NCBI GenBank assembly: GCA_012718985.1
Contig: JAAYBG010000029.1
Span: forward strand, 1 to 39,453
Direction of reading: 5' to 3'
Source: Acholeplasmataceae bacterium
GTDB lineage: Bacteria; Bacillota_I; Bacilli_A; ML615J-28; CAG-698
Length of the DNA: 39,453 nt
Positions 26,347-36,261 of the stretch are shown here, one piece after another. Under the pieces are notes generated by a model. It was not told where the DNA came from and made no database searches. It worked only from the letters and a program-made list of their open reading frames with translations. The translations under genes and the position numbers were made by a program. Position 1 is the stretch's first letter. Each line of letters opens with the position of its first letter.

Positions 26347-28157
26347 ACAATTCGTTTAAACCATTTCTCAATTTCATAACGGGAAACCTTCACAATAACA
26401 GGTCTACCATGGGGACAAGTAAATGGATTTTCACAATTTGATAACTCTTGTAATAAGTATTCTACTTCTTGTTTATTCACAAATTCGTTCGCTTTGATAC
26501 TTTTTTTACAAGCAAGCGACTTTGCTAGCGAGTCTAAAAATTGGTATTTCTCAGACTTGCGCTGATTAACAATATTTAAAACAATTTCTTCAACAAACTC
26601 CTTTTCTAAACCACGGAAAATCCAATCGGGGATTTCGCGGACCAAATAAGTACCTCCACCAAACTCTTCTAATTTTATCCCTAATTTCTCAATTTCTGCC
26701 ATTTTTTCATTAATTACAATCGCTTCATTGGTAGTGAAAAACAATTTTATTGGGACTAATAATTCATAGTGTTTGGTATTACTGTTTTGTAAATGAAGGA
26801 CGATTTTTTCATAATTGATTCTTTCATTTGCTGCATGCTGATCAATCAAATAAAACAAATCCTCACTTTGAGCTAACAAATAAGTACCAAAAAGTTGCCC
26901 GATGTATTCAAGTCTTGGTAAACGAGAAGACTTTGTTTCTAGTCTTTCCGATGGTGTTTCATCATGCTTTGTAAATGAATATTGTTGTTGGGTGAATGTT
27001 TCTTTTAAAACTTCTATTTCATCGTTAGGATTCTCTTCTTTTTGATCTTCTCCTAAATCCTCTAAATCAGGAGTTTTCGCAGTAAATGTATAGGGTTTTA
27101 CCTCTTCCCGAACGAATATATCATTATGATAAGGTGATTCATTTTCACTTTTATCTAAACTGACTGTCAAATCAACCTCTACAAGAGCGGTTTTGATTGC
27201 TTCCTTGATTAAATTAATCAAACCTTCCTCATTACTAAAACGAACTTCTAATTTAGCTGGATGAACATTGACATCTACTAAGGAAGTATCTACTTTAATA
27301 TTGATTACGCTCAATGGATATCTTCCCGTCATTAAAAGATTATGATATCCAGCAACAACGGCATTGATAATATTATTATTGCGAACTACTCTACCATTGA
27401 CAATGATTGTTATACTATTTCTTGAGGAACGAGTTGTCACAATATTGGATGTATATCCATAAATATGGTAATACCCATCGTTACGATCTATTTTCACCAT
27501 GTTTTTTGCGATATCCATTCCATAAATACTCGCAATCACCTCTAACAAATCATTACTACCATAGGTTTGAACAAGTAATTTTTCATTATTATATAGTTTA
27601 AAAGCTAATTGAGGGTTTGCAAGTGCCATTTTATTAACATAATCAACAATATAACTTAATTCTTGAGCCTCTGATTTTAAATTTTGCAATCGAGCAGGTG
27701 TATTGTAGAACAAATTACGGACTGTGATTTCTGTTCCATGAGGATGAGCAACAACTGCTTCACTAATGATTTCTCCTCCTTTTAGAACAATCATCAACCC
27801 TTTTTCACCTGTTACACAAGTTTTTAATTTAAAATGAGAAACAGCAACGATAGAAGCCAAAGCCTCTCCGCGAAAACCTAATGTTGAGATATTAAAAAGG
27901 TCATTTGGTTTTGCAATTTTACTTGTTGCATGTGGCTCTAGTGCTAGTCTAGCGTCTGTTGCGTCCATTCCAGTTCCATTGTCGCTGACAATAATTTCTT
28001 TTAATCCCGACTCAAGTAAAGAAATATTGATGATTGACGCAGCTGCATCAATTGAATTTTCCACTAGTTCCTTAACAACAGAAGCCGCTCGCTCAATTAC
28101 CTCACCAGCAGCGATTAAATTGGTAGTATGTCGATCAAGTCTAATGATTTTACCCAT
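26343..28157 (-). CDS. mutL: DNA mismatch repair protein MutL (endonuclease type)
   Basis: GHKL motifs IAAGEVIERAASVVKELVENSIDAAA, DNGTGM, TLGFRGEALASI; C-terminal DQHAANERINYE and CPHGRP motifs. TGA stop. Confidence 0.97.
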   Translation of the reverse strand: MGKIIRLDRHTTNLIAAGEVIERAASVVKELVENSIDAAASIINISLLESGLKEIIVSDNGTGMDATDARLALEPHATSKIAKPNDLFNISTLGFRGEALASIVAVSHFKLKTCVTGEKGLMIVLKGGEIISEAVVAHPHGTEITVRNLFYNTPARLQNLKSEAQELSYIVDYVNKMALANPQLAFKLYNNEKLLVQTYGSNDLLEVIASIYGMDIAKNMVKIDRNDGYYHIYGYTSNIVTTRSSRNSITIIVNGRVVRNNNIINAVVAGYHNLLMTGRYPLSVINIKVDTSLVDVNVHPAKLEVRFSNEEGLINLIKEAIKTALVEVDLTVSLDKSENESPYHNDIFVREEVKPYTFTAKTPDLEDLGEDQKEENPNDEIEVLKETFTQQQYSFTKHDETPSERLETKSSRLPRLEYIGQLFGTYLLAQSEDLFYLIDQHAANERINYEKIVLHLQNSNTKHYELLVPIKLFFTTNEAIVINEKMAEIEKLGIKLEEFGGGTYLVREIPDWIFRGLEKEFVEEIVLNIVNQRKSEKYQFLDSLAKSLACKKSIKANEFVNKQEVEYLLQELSNCENPFTCPHGRPVIVKVSRYEIEKWFKRIV

Positions 28158-28164
28158 AAAAATC

Positions 28165-30738
28165 CTACTTCCTTAGTAACCTTTTTAATTCATCTAATAA
28201 ATTAATTGCTTCAAGTGGGCTCATTTCATCGATATTGGCTTCTTTAATTTTATCTAAAGCAATGGTTTCTTTTTCCGTCTTAGAATCATATAGTAATGGT
28301 GTCTGATAATTTTTAATCGATAGTTTATCATGATCATATCTACGATGTGCTTCCAATTTATGTAGTAAATCCTTTGCTCGTAAAATAACATCTAAAGGCA
28401 TGTTGGCTAATTTCGCAACATTGATTCCATAACTCTTATCTACAGCACCTTTTACAACCTTATGCATGAAAACAATCTCACCTTGAACATCTTCTGCTGT
28501 TACATGAACATTCTTTAAACGAGGAAAATCTTTTTCCATCGAAGTTAATTCATGATAATGTGTTGAGAAAAGGGTTTTACAACAAACTTTATTGTGAACA
28601 TATTCTAAAATGGATTGTGCTAAAGCCATACCATCATAGGTAGCGGTGCCACGACCAATTTCATCAAACAAAATTAATGATTTTTCAGTAGCAAAAGACA
28701 ATGCATTATTTACTTCACTCATCTCTACCATAAAAGTCGATTGACCGCTAACAATGTCATCAGCAGCTCCAATTCTGGTAAAAATAGCATCAAATAAAGG
28801 AAGATTAGCGCTGCTTGCACTTACAAAGCAACCAATTTGAGCCATAATTGCTATTAAGGCGATTTGTCTCATATAAGTTGATTTACCACTCATATTCGGT
28901 CCAGTAATTAAAAGAATAAGGTCATCGCCTTTCATTTTTGTATCGTTAGCGATAAAATTATCCTTGTATTTTTCAATGACTGGATGACGACCATTTCTGA
29001 TGTCCAGGATGTTTTCCGTGTTTAATTTTGGTCGTACATAGTTATTTTCTTTAGAAATTTTTGTAAAGCTTTGCATCATGTCGAGTTCAGCTAAAGTTTT
29101 TGCCAATTTTTGCAAACAAACAACATAGTTTTTACAAATATTACGAATTTCAACAAATAGTCCATATTCTAACTCGAGAATTTTTTCTTCTGTTCGTAAA
29201 ATTAAGGCTTCTTTCTCCTTCAATTCTTCGGTAATAAACCTCTCAGCGTTGCTTAATGTTTGCTTTCTAATATAACCAAAGTCATCTTTTACATGAGCAC
29301 AATTACCTTTTGAAATTTCGATGTAGTAACCAAAAACACGATTAAAGCCTACCTTTAGGTTTTTAATCCCCGTTTTTTCTCGTTCTGATGCTTCAAGTGA
29401 TAACAGATAATCCTTACTAGTAGCATTCACATCCCTTAATTTATCTAATTCTATATGATATCCACTTTTAATTACTCCACCATCTTTTGCACTAAAAGGA
29501 GCGTTAGGAGAAATTGCGGAATCAAGCAAACGATATAAATTTATGTAATCGTTGGCGTCTTTTTCTAAATTAAAATGATCATCAATCTTAATCTTTTTTA
29601 ACAATTCCTGTAATCCAGGTAAAATACCTAATGATTTCTTTAATTGTAATAAATCTTTTGGATTGACAGATTCATAAGAAATCTTCCCGACAATCCTTTC
29701 TAAATCATAAACATCTTCTAAGAGTTGGCGCAATTCTTCCGTTTCCAGAAATTTTTTGCGCATATTATCAATAATGTCATATCGCTTTTCTAATCTCTCC
29801 TTGTCCATTAAAGGAAAAACGATATTTTTCTTCAAATACCTGCTTCCCATAGCGGTTTGACATTTATCCAGAATATTCAATAATGTATTTTTTTTATTCT
29901 GAAAGCGTAATGTTTCCAGTAATTCTAAATTTCTTCGCGAAGAAAAATCAATTTTTAAAAATCCATCGATATCATACTTTGATACTTTTTGCATATGAAT
30001 CAAAGTTCGTTTTTGAGTACGAATAATATAATTAATCATTCTCCAAAAGGTTTTTTCTTCTGTTTTATCTAATTCTTCCGCTAATCCTTTTAAGTAACTG
30101 ACTTCATCACAGTCATTTTCTATCGAAACGGTAAGCGGAACAATCGATAATAAGGGACGAATAATATTCTGATTAAAATCATCGCCAATAACAATTTCCC
30201 GACTCTTTAATTTTAAGATTTCAGCAAACAAAAGTTCATCATTTAGTGGTAAATCAGTCAGATAATTTTCTCCTGTTGTTAGATCAGCATAACTCAACAC
30301 GTAACGATTTTTATCATAACTGATGGAAACAAGGAAATTATTGTCTTTTTCCTCTAAGTTCGCCCCTTCAGTGACTGTTCCTGGTGTAACTACTTTGACG
30401 ACTTCACGAGTGACAATTCCTTTTGCTAGTGCAGGGTCTTCTACTTGTTCAACAATAGCTACTTTATACCCCTTTTCTGTCAATTTATCTAAATAAGTAT
30501 TGACAGCATGATAGGGAACACCACACATTGGAACTCTTTCTTCGGTTCCTGCATCGCGACCAGTCAAAACAATTTCTAATTCGTGACTAGCAACAATCGC
30601 ATCATTAAAAAACATCTCGTAAAAATCACCCAAGCGAAAGAAAACTAAGGTATCAGGGTATTGTTCTTTGATTGTTAGATACTGACGCATCATCGGCGTA
30701 TATTGCATTTTGTCAATGTTTTCGTACATTTTTTTCAC
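28165..30738 (-). CDS. mutS: DNA mismatch repair protein MutS
   Basis: FFRLGDFYEMFFNDA mismatch-binding motif; TGPNMSGKSTYMRQIALIAIMAQIGCFV Walker A; LFDEIGRGTATYDGMALA. Confidence 0.98.
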   Translation of the reverse strand: MKKMYENIDKMQYTPMMRQYLTIKEQYPDTLVFFRLGDFYEMFFNDAIVASHELEIVLTGRDAGTEERVPMCGVPYHAVNTYLDKLTEKGYKVAIVEQVEDPALAKGIVTREVVKVVTPGTVTEGANLEEKDNNFLVSISYDKNRYVLSYADLTTGENYLTDLPLNDELLFAEILKLKSREIVIGDDFNQNIIRPLLSIVPLTVSIENDCDEVSYLKGLAEELDKTEEKTFWRMINYIIRTQKRTLIHMQKVSKYDIDGFLKIDFSSRRNLELLETLRFQNKKNTLLNILDKCQTAMGSRYLKKNIVFPLMDKERLEKRYDIIDNMRKKFLETEELRQLLEDVYDLERIVGKISYESVNPKDLLQLKKSLGILPGLQELLKKIKIDDHFNLEKDANDYINLYRLLDSAISPNAPFSAKDGGVIKSGYHIELDKLRDVNATSKDYLLSLEASEREKTGIKNLKVGFNRVFGYYIEISKGNCAHVKDDFGYIRKQTLSNAERFITEELKEKEALILRTEEKILELEYGLFVEIRNICKNYVVCLQKLAKTLAELDMMQSFTKISKENNYVRPKLNTENILDIRNGRHPVIEKYKDNFIANDTKMKGDDLILLITGPNMSGKSTYMRQIALIAIMAQIGCFVSASSANLPLFDAIFTRIGAADDIVSGQSTFMVEMSEVNNALSFATEKSLILFDEIGRGTATYDGMALAQSILEYVHNKVCCKTLFSTHYHELTSMEKDFPRLKNVHVTAEDVQGEIVFMHKVVKGAVDKSYGINVAKLANMPLDVILRAKDLLHKLEAHRRYDHDKLSIKNYQTPLLYDSKTEKETIALDKIKEANIDEMSPLEAINLLDELKRLLRK

Positions 30739-30828
30739 CCGAATTCTTAACTTTTATAATAATCTATATTGATTATATCATATTTTTAGAGAATATAATA
30801 GAGAATAAAAAATCTCTTTTCAAAAAAA

Positions 30829-30851
30829 ACTTATGTCTTTATAACATAAGT
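30829..30851 (-). terminator. Terminator after the lacI-type gene
   Basis: On minus: ACTTATGT-tataaag-ACATAAGT followed by TTTTTTTT. Confidence 0.85.
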
Positions 30852-30857
30852 CTTCCT

Positions 30858-31865
30858 TTAAACAATTTCTTTAACACTATTTCTTTCGGTAATAATCGTT
30901 GGTAAAACAATATTATTTATTTCCAAATCGCCAGCTAGAAGCTTATCGAGTAACATACTGATATTACTTGATATCGCAGGGATGTTTTGTTTAACGCTTG
31001 TTAGTGGAACATCTAGCATAGATGAAAATAACAAGTCATCAAAGCCGATAATGGAAATATCGTGAGGAATTTTTTTCCCTAATTTTTTTGCAGCATGGTA
31101 AAAACCATAGGCCATTAAATCATTGCAGACAAAGACTGCTGTAATATCCTTTTCCATAATCTTTAGTCCTTGATGATAACCACTTTCAAATTTATAATCA
31201 CCGGCAACAATCAGATCTTCATTAATTTCAATGTTTGCATCCTGTAAGGCTTTCTTATATCCTTCGATACGTAATCTTGCGGAATAGGAATTAAGAGGAC
31301 CAGTAATGCAGCCGATTTTAGTATGTCCTTTTTTAATCAAATATTTCACAGCATCGATACTACCATTTAGATTATCTGTAATTACAGATGAACAAAGCAT
31401 TCCTGAGAAAAATCTATCAAAAACAATAACCCCTTTACGAGCATCTATATACTTATTGATATAATCAAATCTATCAACAGCTTCAATCGCCGGACATATC
31501 ACTAATGCATCAACTCCTTTTGAAAATAAAAGATTTGCATATTTTATTTCTTCAGATAATTTATCATTAGTATTGCATAAGATTACACTATATCCTTTCA
31601 AATTCGCTTCTTGTTCGATATTTTTTGCAATTTCAGCAAAAAAGATATTGCTAATATCAGGGATAATTAGTCCGATTGTTTTTGTTTTTTTCGTTACCAA
31701 CCCAACAGCTAATGAATTGGGAATATAATTATATTCTTTTGCTAATTGAAGGACGCGTTTCTTTTTGGCTTCCGAAACACGGACATTTTTTCCATTTAAA
31801 ATTAGCGAAACTGTAGTTGTTGATAGATTGGCTTTCTCACTTAGAAATTTCAACGTAACCGCCAT
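30858..31865 (-). CDS. LacI/RbsR-family transcriptional regulator
   Basis: N-terminal HTH VTLKFLSEKANLSTTTVSLILNGKNVRVSEAKKKRVLQLAKEYNYIPN; periplasmic-binding-like domain TKTIGLIIPDISNIFFAEI...VFVCNDLMAYG. Confidence 0.95.
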   Translation of the reverse strand: MAVTLKFLSEKANLSTTTVSLILNGKNVRVSEAKKKRVLQLAKEYNYIPNSLAVGLVTKKTKTIGLIIPDISNIFFAEIAKNIEQEANLKGYSVILCNTNDKLSEEIKYANLLFSKGVDALVICPAIEAVDRFDYINKYIDARKGVIVFDRFFSGMLCSSVITDNLNGSIDAVKYLIKKGHTKIGCITGPLNSYSARLRIEGYKKALQDANIEINEDLIVAGDYKFESGYHQGLKIMEKDITAVFVCNDLMAYGFYHAAKKLGKKIPHDISIIGFDDLLFSSMLDVPLTSVKQNIPAISSNISMLLDKLLAGDLEINNIVLPTIITERNSVKEIV

Positions 31866-31890
31866 TATAATAGCACCCCTTTAACATAAT

Positions 31891-32805
31891 CTAGTTTTTT
31901 AAATATTCTTCTACCTCTTTTTTAGTTGGAATTGATTGTTGTGCTCCTTGACGGGTAATTGCAATCGCAGAAGCGACGTTCGCGTAATTCAGAGCACTTT
32001 CAAGGCTATTGTTCTCTGCTAGTTTTGCTACCAGCGAACCAATAAAAGTATCTCCTGCTGCTGTCGTATCAACAACATTTACCTTTTTCGCTTTCATATA
32101 ATTGACTTTACTGCCATCATTGAAAACACATCCTTGTTCACCTAAGGTAATAATGACATTTTTAACCCCTTTATTAAGAAAATATTCAACCAAATCCTCA
32201 ATTTTCTGGGAATGGAGATTAGAAATGACATAACTTTCGTTTTCATTAGGGATAAAATAATCGCAATTTTGAAGGATTTGATCATCAAGCGGTAATGCTG
32301 GCGCTGGGTTTAAAACAGTTATCATTTTTAGTTTTTTGGCAAGTGCTAATCCCTCTTTCACAACTTCAATTTTATTCTCCAGTTGAGTGATCAAATAATC
32401 ACCGGGTTTTGCTAATTTCATAAGTATCCTCTCAAAATCAGCATATTCATAACAATAGTTAGCGCCTGTATCTAAAATAATTCGATTATTTTTGTCATTG
32501 ACAATAATGATTGCAACTCCCGTAGGACATTCTTTTGTAACGACATATTTAGTATTTACTTTAACTTTTTTTAAATTATTCTTCAGTTGTTTACCAAAAG
32601 AATCCTTTCCCACTGCTCCAAGCATGATTACATTTCCCCCAGCTTTAGCAGCAGCAACTGCTTGGTTTGCTCCTTTCCCTCCCGGGTTAGAAAAGAAATC
32701 TTTTCCTATCACCGTTTCCCCTGGAATTGGAAAAAGATCACAACTGATACTTAAATCTATATTTAAACTACCCAATATGAATATTTTTTTCATAAAATAC
32801 CTCAA
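31891..32805 (-). CDS. rbsK: Ribokinase, PfkB family (likely start ATG at 32793, MKKIFILGSLNID...)
   Basis: ILGSLNIDLSI, GGKGANQAVAAAKAGG, TLGEQGCVF, DTTAAGDTFIGSL. Confidence 0.93.
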   Translation of the reverse strand: MRYFMKKIFILGSLNIDLSISCDLFPIPGETVIGKDFFSNPGGKGANQAVAAAKAGGNVIMLGAVGKDSFGKQLKNNLKKVKVNTKYVVTKECPTGVAIIIVNDKNNRIILDTGANYCYEYADFERILMKLAKPGDYLITQLENKIEVVKEGLALAKKLKMITVLNPAPALPLDDQILQNCDYFIPNENESYVISNLHSQKIEDLVEYFLNKGVKNVIITLGEQGCVFNDGSKVNYMKAKKVNVVDTTAAGDTFIGSLVAKLAENNSLESALNYANVASAIAITRQGAQQSIPTKKEVEEYLKN

Positions 32806-34193
32806 GCAATCGTCTTTGCCAATTTTACCGTGAATTTAGCAAGTTCTTTGATGCTGATTGATTTATTAGCACGAATGTAGGTTTTTAACTCATCACCAAT
32901 GGGTTTAGTCCATTTTTCTTTTAACGCTTTTTCTTTCCCGATAATACCGAATAGTGTTCCGATTTGAGCAGCGTTACAATCAACGTCATAGCCAATCATC
33001 GCACATACATGCATCGTTTCGTCAAAATCATTGTTTCCAAACCACAGTGAAACAACTTCAGCTGCTGCATTAGGATAAGCATGAATCCAGTTATATTGTT
33101 TATATTTATCGATAATCTTTGTCCAAGCTGCTTCCCAGTCTTTTTCCTGTTCACAAACATCAAGTGAATATTTTACCACCGTATAATATTCGCTTTTTTT
33201 AGGAATATAATGAGCGATAGTTGTTTTCACAATTTCTTTTACATCATTACATCCATAAGCAAGACTCACCAATACCGCATTAAAAATTTCACCAATTACT
33301 CCGTTGTTATAATGAGAAACAACTCCATCCATAAAGGCTAATTCTGCAGCCTTCAATGGATTATTAGGAGCTACCATTCCACAAACAGCACCACGCATTT
33401 GAGCACCAATCCATTCGCAATAAGGGTTGTGTAAAAAGCCGCTTTCAGGAGGATAGATTCCCATTTTTATGTTTTTTAATGCCCATTCTTCTGCTGACCA
33501 ACCATAAGGAATCAAAGCAGTCCATTCTTCAGCAATATCCGCAGAAGTTATTTTTTTCCCTTTTCGTTCCAGTGCTTTTAAAAATGCAATTTCATAGGTG
33601 ATATCATCATTGTATGTGTTTGGTTTACGAACATAATCATAAATCTCACCAAAAGCTTCACGAATGTTTTTCGTTGTATAACCTTCAACTGCTGTTCCAA
33701 TTGCTCCTGCCACTATTTGAGCTAACCAACCATAGTAAGTCTGCGCTAAATAATTTTCATCCATTTTAATTTTTGGATAAATAATATTTTGATTGATATC
33801 TTCCAACACCTTATCAAAGCTATCATAAACACGATATTGCCATGAAGGGTGGTTTTTAATTGGTTTCGCGTTATTGAGAATATTCCATATTCTCCAAGTA
33901 ACTCGGTTCAAAGAAACTATATCATTTTTTTCAAGATATAGCAAACCTTCATCAATTAATTTTTCTGCTTCGGTAACATCATAACCCATATTCCCCATAT
34001 CTGCAATTGCACCGATAATGACTCTTTCAGGAGCATTCGAGCCAGGAACATTGCTTTTCCATTTTGACTTAAGCATAATGTCATCAATTTGTTCGATTTG
34101 TTCGGAAAAAAGCCAACCTTGTTCATCTTCTTCAAGAACAACTGGTTTTGCTTGTTGCATTAATTCAAATTCTCTCTCCCAAGCTTTTTTCAT
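32802..34193 (-). CDS. ADP-ribosylglycohydrolase (ARH/DraG)-family protein with ~150-aa N-terminal extension
   Basis: 463 aa; GAIGTAVEG, NDDITYEIAFLKAL, NPLKAAELAFMDGVVSHYNNGVIGEIFNAVLVSLAYG, YDVDCNAAQIGTLFGIIG match ARH fold metal/ligand motifs; ATGA overlap with the upstream permease. Confidence 0.85.
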   Translation of the reverse strand: MKKAWEREFELMQQAKPVVLEEDEQGWLFSEQIEQIDDIMLKSKWKSNVPGSNAPERVIIGAIADMGNMGYDVTEAEKLIDEGLLYLEKNDIVSLNRVTWRIWNILNNAKPIKNHPSWQYRVYDSFDKVLEDINQNIIYPKIKMDENYLAQTYYGWLAQIVAGAIGTAVEGYTTKNIREAFGEIYDYVRKPNTYNDDITYEIAFLKALERKGKKITSADIAEEWTALIPYGWSAEEWALKNIKMGIYPPESGFLHNPYCEWIGAQMRGAVCGMVAPNNPLKAAELAFMDGVVSHYNNGVIGEIFNAVLVSLAYGCNDVKEIVKTTIAHYIPKKSEYYTVVKYSLDVCEQEKDWEAAWTKIIDKYKQYNWIHAYPNAAAEVVSLWFGNNDFDETMHVCAMIGYDVDCNAAQIGTLFGIIGKEKALKEKWTKPIGDELKTYIRANKSISIKELAKFTVKLAKTIA

Positions 34194-35116
34194 TTTACCC
34201 TCCTACTATTTTTTTGTTTCTTTAATTTACTAATTGAATATATCACTAACGCAAGTATGGTCATCAAATATGGTAATGTATTTAACAATTCATAAGGAAT
34301 ATTCAATGCTGTTTGTGCATTAATCGCAAATGCAGATACTATACCAAAAATAAATGCAAATATAATAGTTAATAATGGTTGCCCTGCCCCCATCGCTTCT
34401 GCTGCCAGACCAATAAAACCACGCCCCGCTATCATACCACTATTGTAAGTAGACAAATAGGACATCGATAAGAATACCCCTCCTAAACCAGCAAAAACAC
34501 CTGCTATAATCAAGGCTATCAATTGGATCTTTTCAATAGAAATTCCTACTGATTTAGCTGCTATAGGATTATAACCAACCGCTTTGATTAATAAACCCAT
34601 TTTTGTTTTGTTTAAAAATGTTGAAATAGAAATAACACTAATGATAGCGATATAGAATAATAAGTTCTGTTCGAATAAAACACCGATAATAGGAATATCC
34701 TTCAAATAAGGAATCTTGATATAAGGTATTGCATAACTAGGAGCACTGGTTGTATCTCCCTTGGTTCCTAGTATTGAATACATAAGGAAAACAACAAATC
34801 CTGTCGCAAAAATATTAAGTGCAACTCCAGTAAGAACAGAACTCGTTTTTAATTTATGAGTACAAATCGATAATAAAATTCCCATTAAAATTCCTGTACC
34901 AATTCCGCCCAAGATACCCCAAATATAGCTTTGGGTGAAGAAACTTATCAAAGCGCCTATTAAAGCTGATACTGACATGCTACCTTCAATATTAATATTT
35001 AATATCCCCGCTTTATTGGAAATTAGAGCAGCTAAAGCAGCAAACAAAATAGGAATTGTCAGTTGAATTGATGTATAGAAAAACTCTTCACTAAATAACA
35101 TTTCAAATATTTTCAT
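34190..35116 (-). CDS. BMP/nucleoside-type ABC transporter permease (YufQ/NupC-like)
   Basis: 308 aa multi-TM BPD_transp_2; LAALISNKAGILNINIEGSM, GLLIKAVGYNPIAAKSVGIS, FIGLAAEAMGAGQP. Confidence 0.92.
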   Translation of the reverse strand: MKIFEMLFSEEFFYTSIQLTIPILFAALAALISNKAGILNINIEGSMSVSALIGALISFFTQSYIWGILGGIGTGILMGILLSICTHKLKTSSVLTGVALNIFATGFVVFLMYSILGTKGDTTSAPSYAIPYIKIPYLKDIPIIGVLFEQNLLFYIAIISVISISTFLNKTKMGLLIKAVGYNPIAAKSVGISIEKIQLIALIIAGVFAGLGGVFLSMSYLSTYNSGMIAGRGFIGLAAEAMGAGQPLLTIIFAFIFGIVSAFAINAQTALNIPYELLNTLPYLMTILALVIYSISKLKKQKNSRRVK

Positions 35117-36261
35117 TATTGTCCCTCACTGCTACTCTTTAAGACTGTTTCTTCTGCATTCTTAAAGATTTTATTTTTATAGCGTGCCATAAAAGCTTGA
35201 CCAGCAACAATAATAATAATGATTGCTTGAATGATTTGAATTAATTCACTTGCTACATCTGTTTGTAAGGACATCAGGGTTGCACCTGTACGCAAATACG
35301 CCAAAAAAAGTGCTGCCAGAGGAGTTAATAGCGGATTGTTGCTAGCCAAAATGGCAACGATAAATCCATCAAATCCATATCCGGGAAGAGCCTTCCAACT
35401 GAACCGTCCATCGATTCCCCCTAGAATTTCTACTGCACCACCTAAGCCTGCAATAGCACTTCCAATTACTTGTGAATAAATAATCGCTGACATAGCGGAC
35501 AAACCTGAAAATTTTGCGAAATTTTTATTGTTTCCTGTAATTCTTATTGTATATCCATATTTTGTTTTATATAAAAATATGGCGGACAATATAACAACAA
35601 CAAGGGCAATAAGGATTCCTGTTGATAAATATGTTCCCTTTAAAAGGATACCTAATCTATTTTCATCAGGAATCAATCGCGTAGCAATATCTCCTGATGC
35701 TTCATCACGAAAATAATTTTGTAGGAAAAACATCCCTACCCATAGCATAATAAAATTCAACATTAAACTAACAACGAATTCATTCACATTGAGTTTTGCC
35801 TTTAAGATAGCGGGAATAAAACCAAAGATGATGGTTACTACAATTGCTGCTAAACAAGCAATTACTATTGCCAGGAAAGAACTCACTGGCAAATAAATTG
35901 CTATCAAAGCTGCAACAAAACCGCCAAGATAAAAGCTACCTTCGCCAATCATATTAAACTGCCCGCACTTCAACATAATAGAAGCAGCAACACCGGCAAA
36001 GACTAAAGGAACAGATGCTCTTAAAATTTCTCCTATCCAAAATTTACTTTTAAAAGGAGAAAATAATAACGCAGTGATTGCTGAAAATGGTTCCTTAGAA
36101 ACGAATAATAAAATCACAAAGGTGATAACTAAAGCGATTAAAATCGCTGTTAACGTTCTAAAAAAATTGAAATATTTTATTTTTTGTCTATAATTAGGAT
36201 TTTTAAACGAGATTACCGCTTTTTTTAACGCTTCTTTTACTACATTTTTTCTCTCAGACAT
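35116..36261 (-). CDS. BMP/nucleoside-type ABC transporter permease (YufP/NupB-like)
   Basis: 381 aa; GVAASIMLKCGQFNMIGEGSFYLGGF, YTIRITGNNKNFAKFSGLS, GYGFDGFIVAILASNNP. Confidence 0.92.
   Translation of the reverse strand: MSERKNVVKEALKKAVISFKNPNYRQKIKYFNFFRTLTAILIALVITFVILLFVSKEPFSAITALLFSPFKSKFWIGEILRASVPLVFAGVAASIMLKCGQFNMIGEGSFYLGGFVAALIAIYLPVSSFLAIVIACLAAIVVTIIFGFIPAILKAKLNVNEFVVSLMLNFIMLWVGMFFLQNYFRDEASGDIATRLIPDENRLGILLKGTYLSTGILIALVVVILSAIFLYKTKYGYTIRITGNNKNFAKFSGLSAMSAIIYSQVIGSAIAGLGGAVEILGGIDGRFSWKALPGYGFDGFIVAILASNNPLLTPLAALFLAYLRTGATLMSLQTDVASELIQIIQAIIIIIVAGQAFMARYKNKIFKNAEETVLKSSSEGQ

Noticed and set aside
26343-36261. UGA-as-Trp (mycoplasma-type) genetic code
   Set aside because: TGA is used as a terminal stop (e.g. 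mutL, ABC ATPase, rdgB, ARH) at positions that fit tight gene junctions, and Trp is encoded by TGG.
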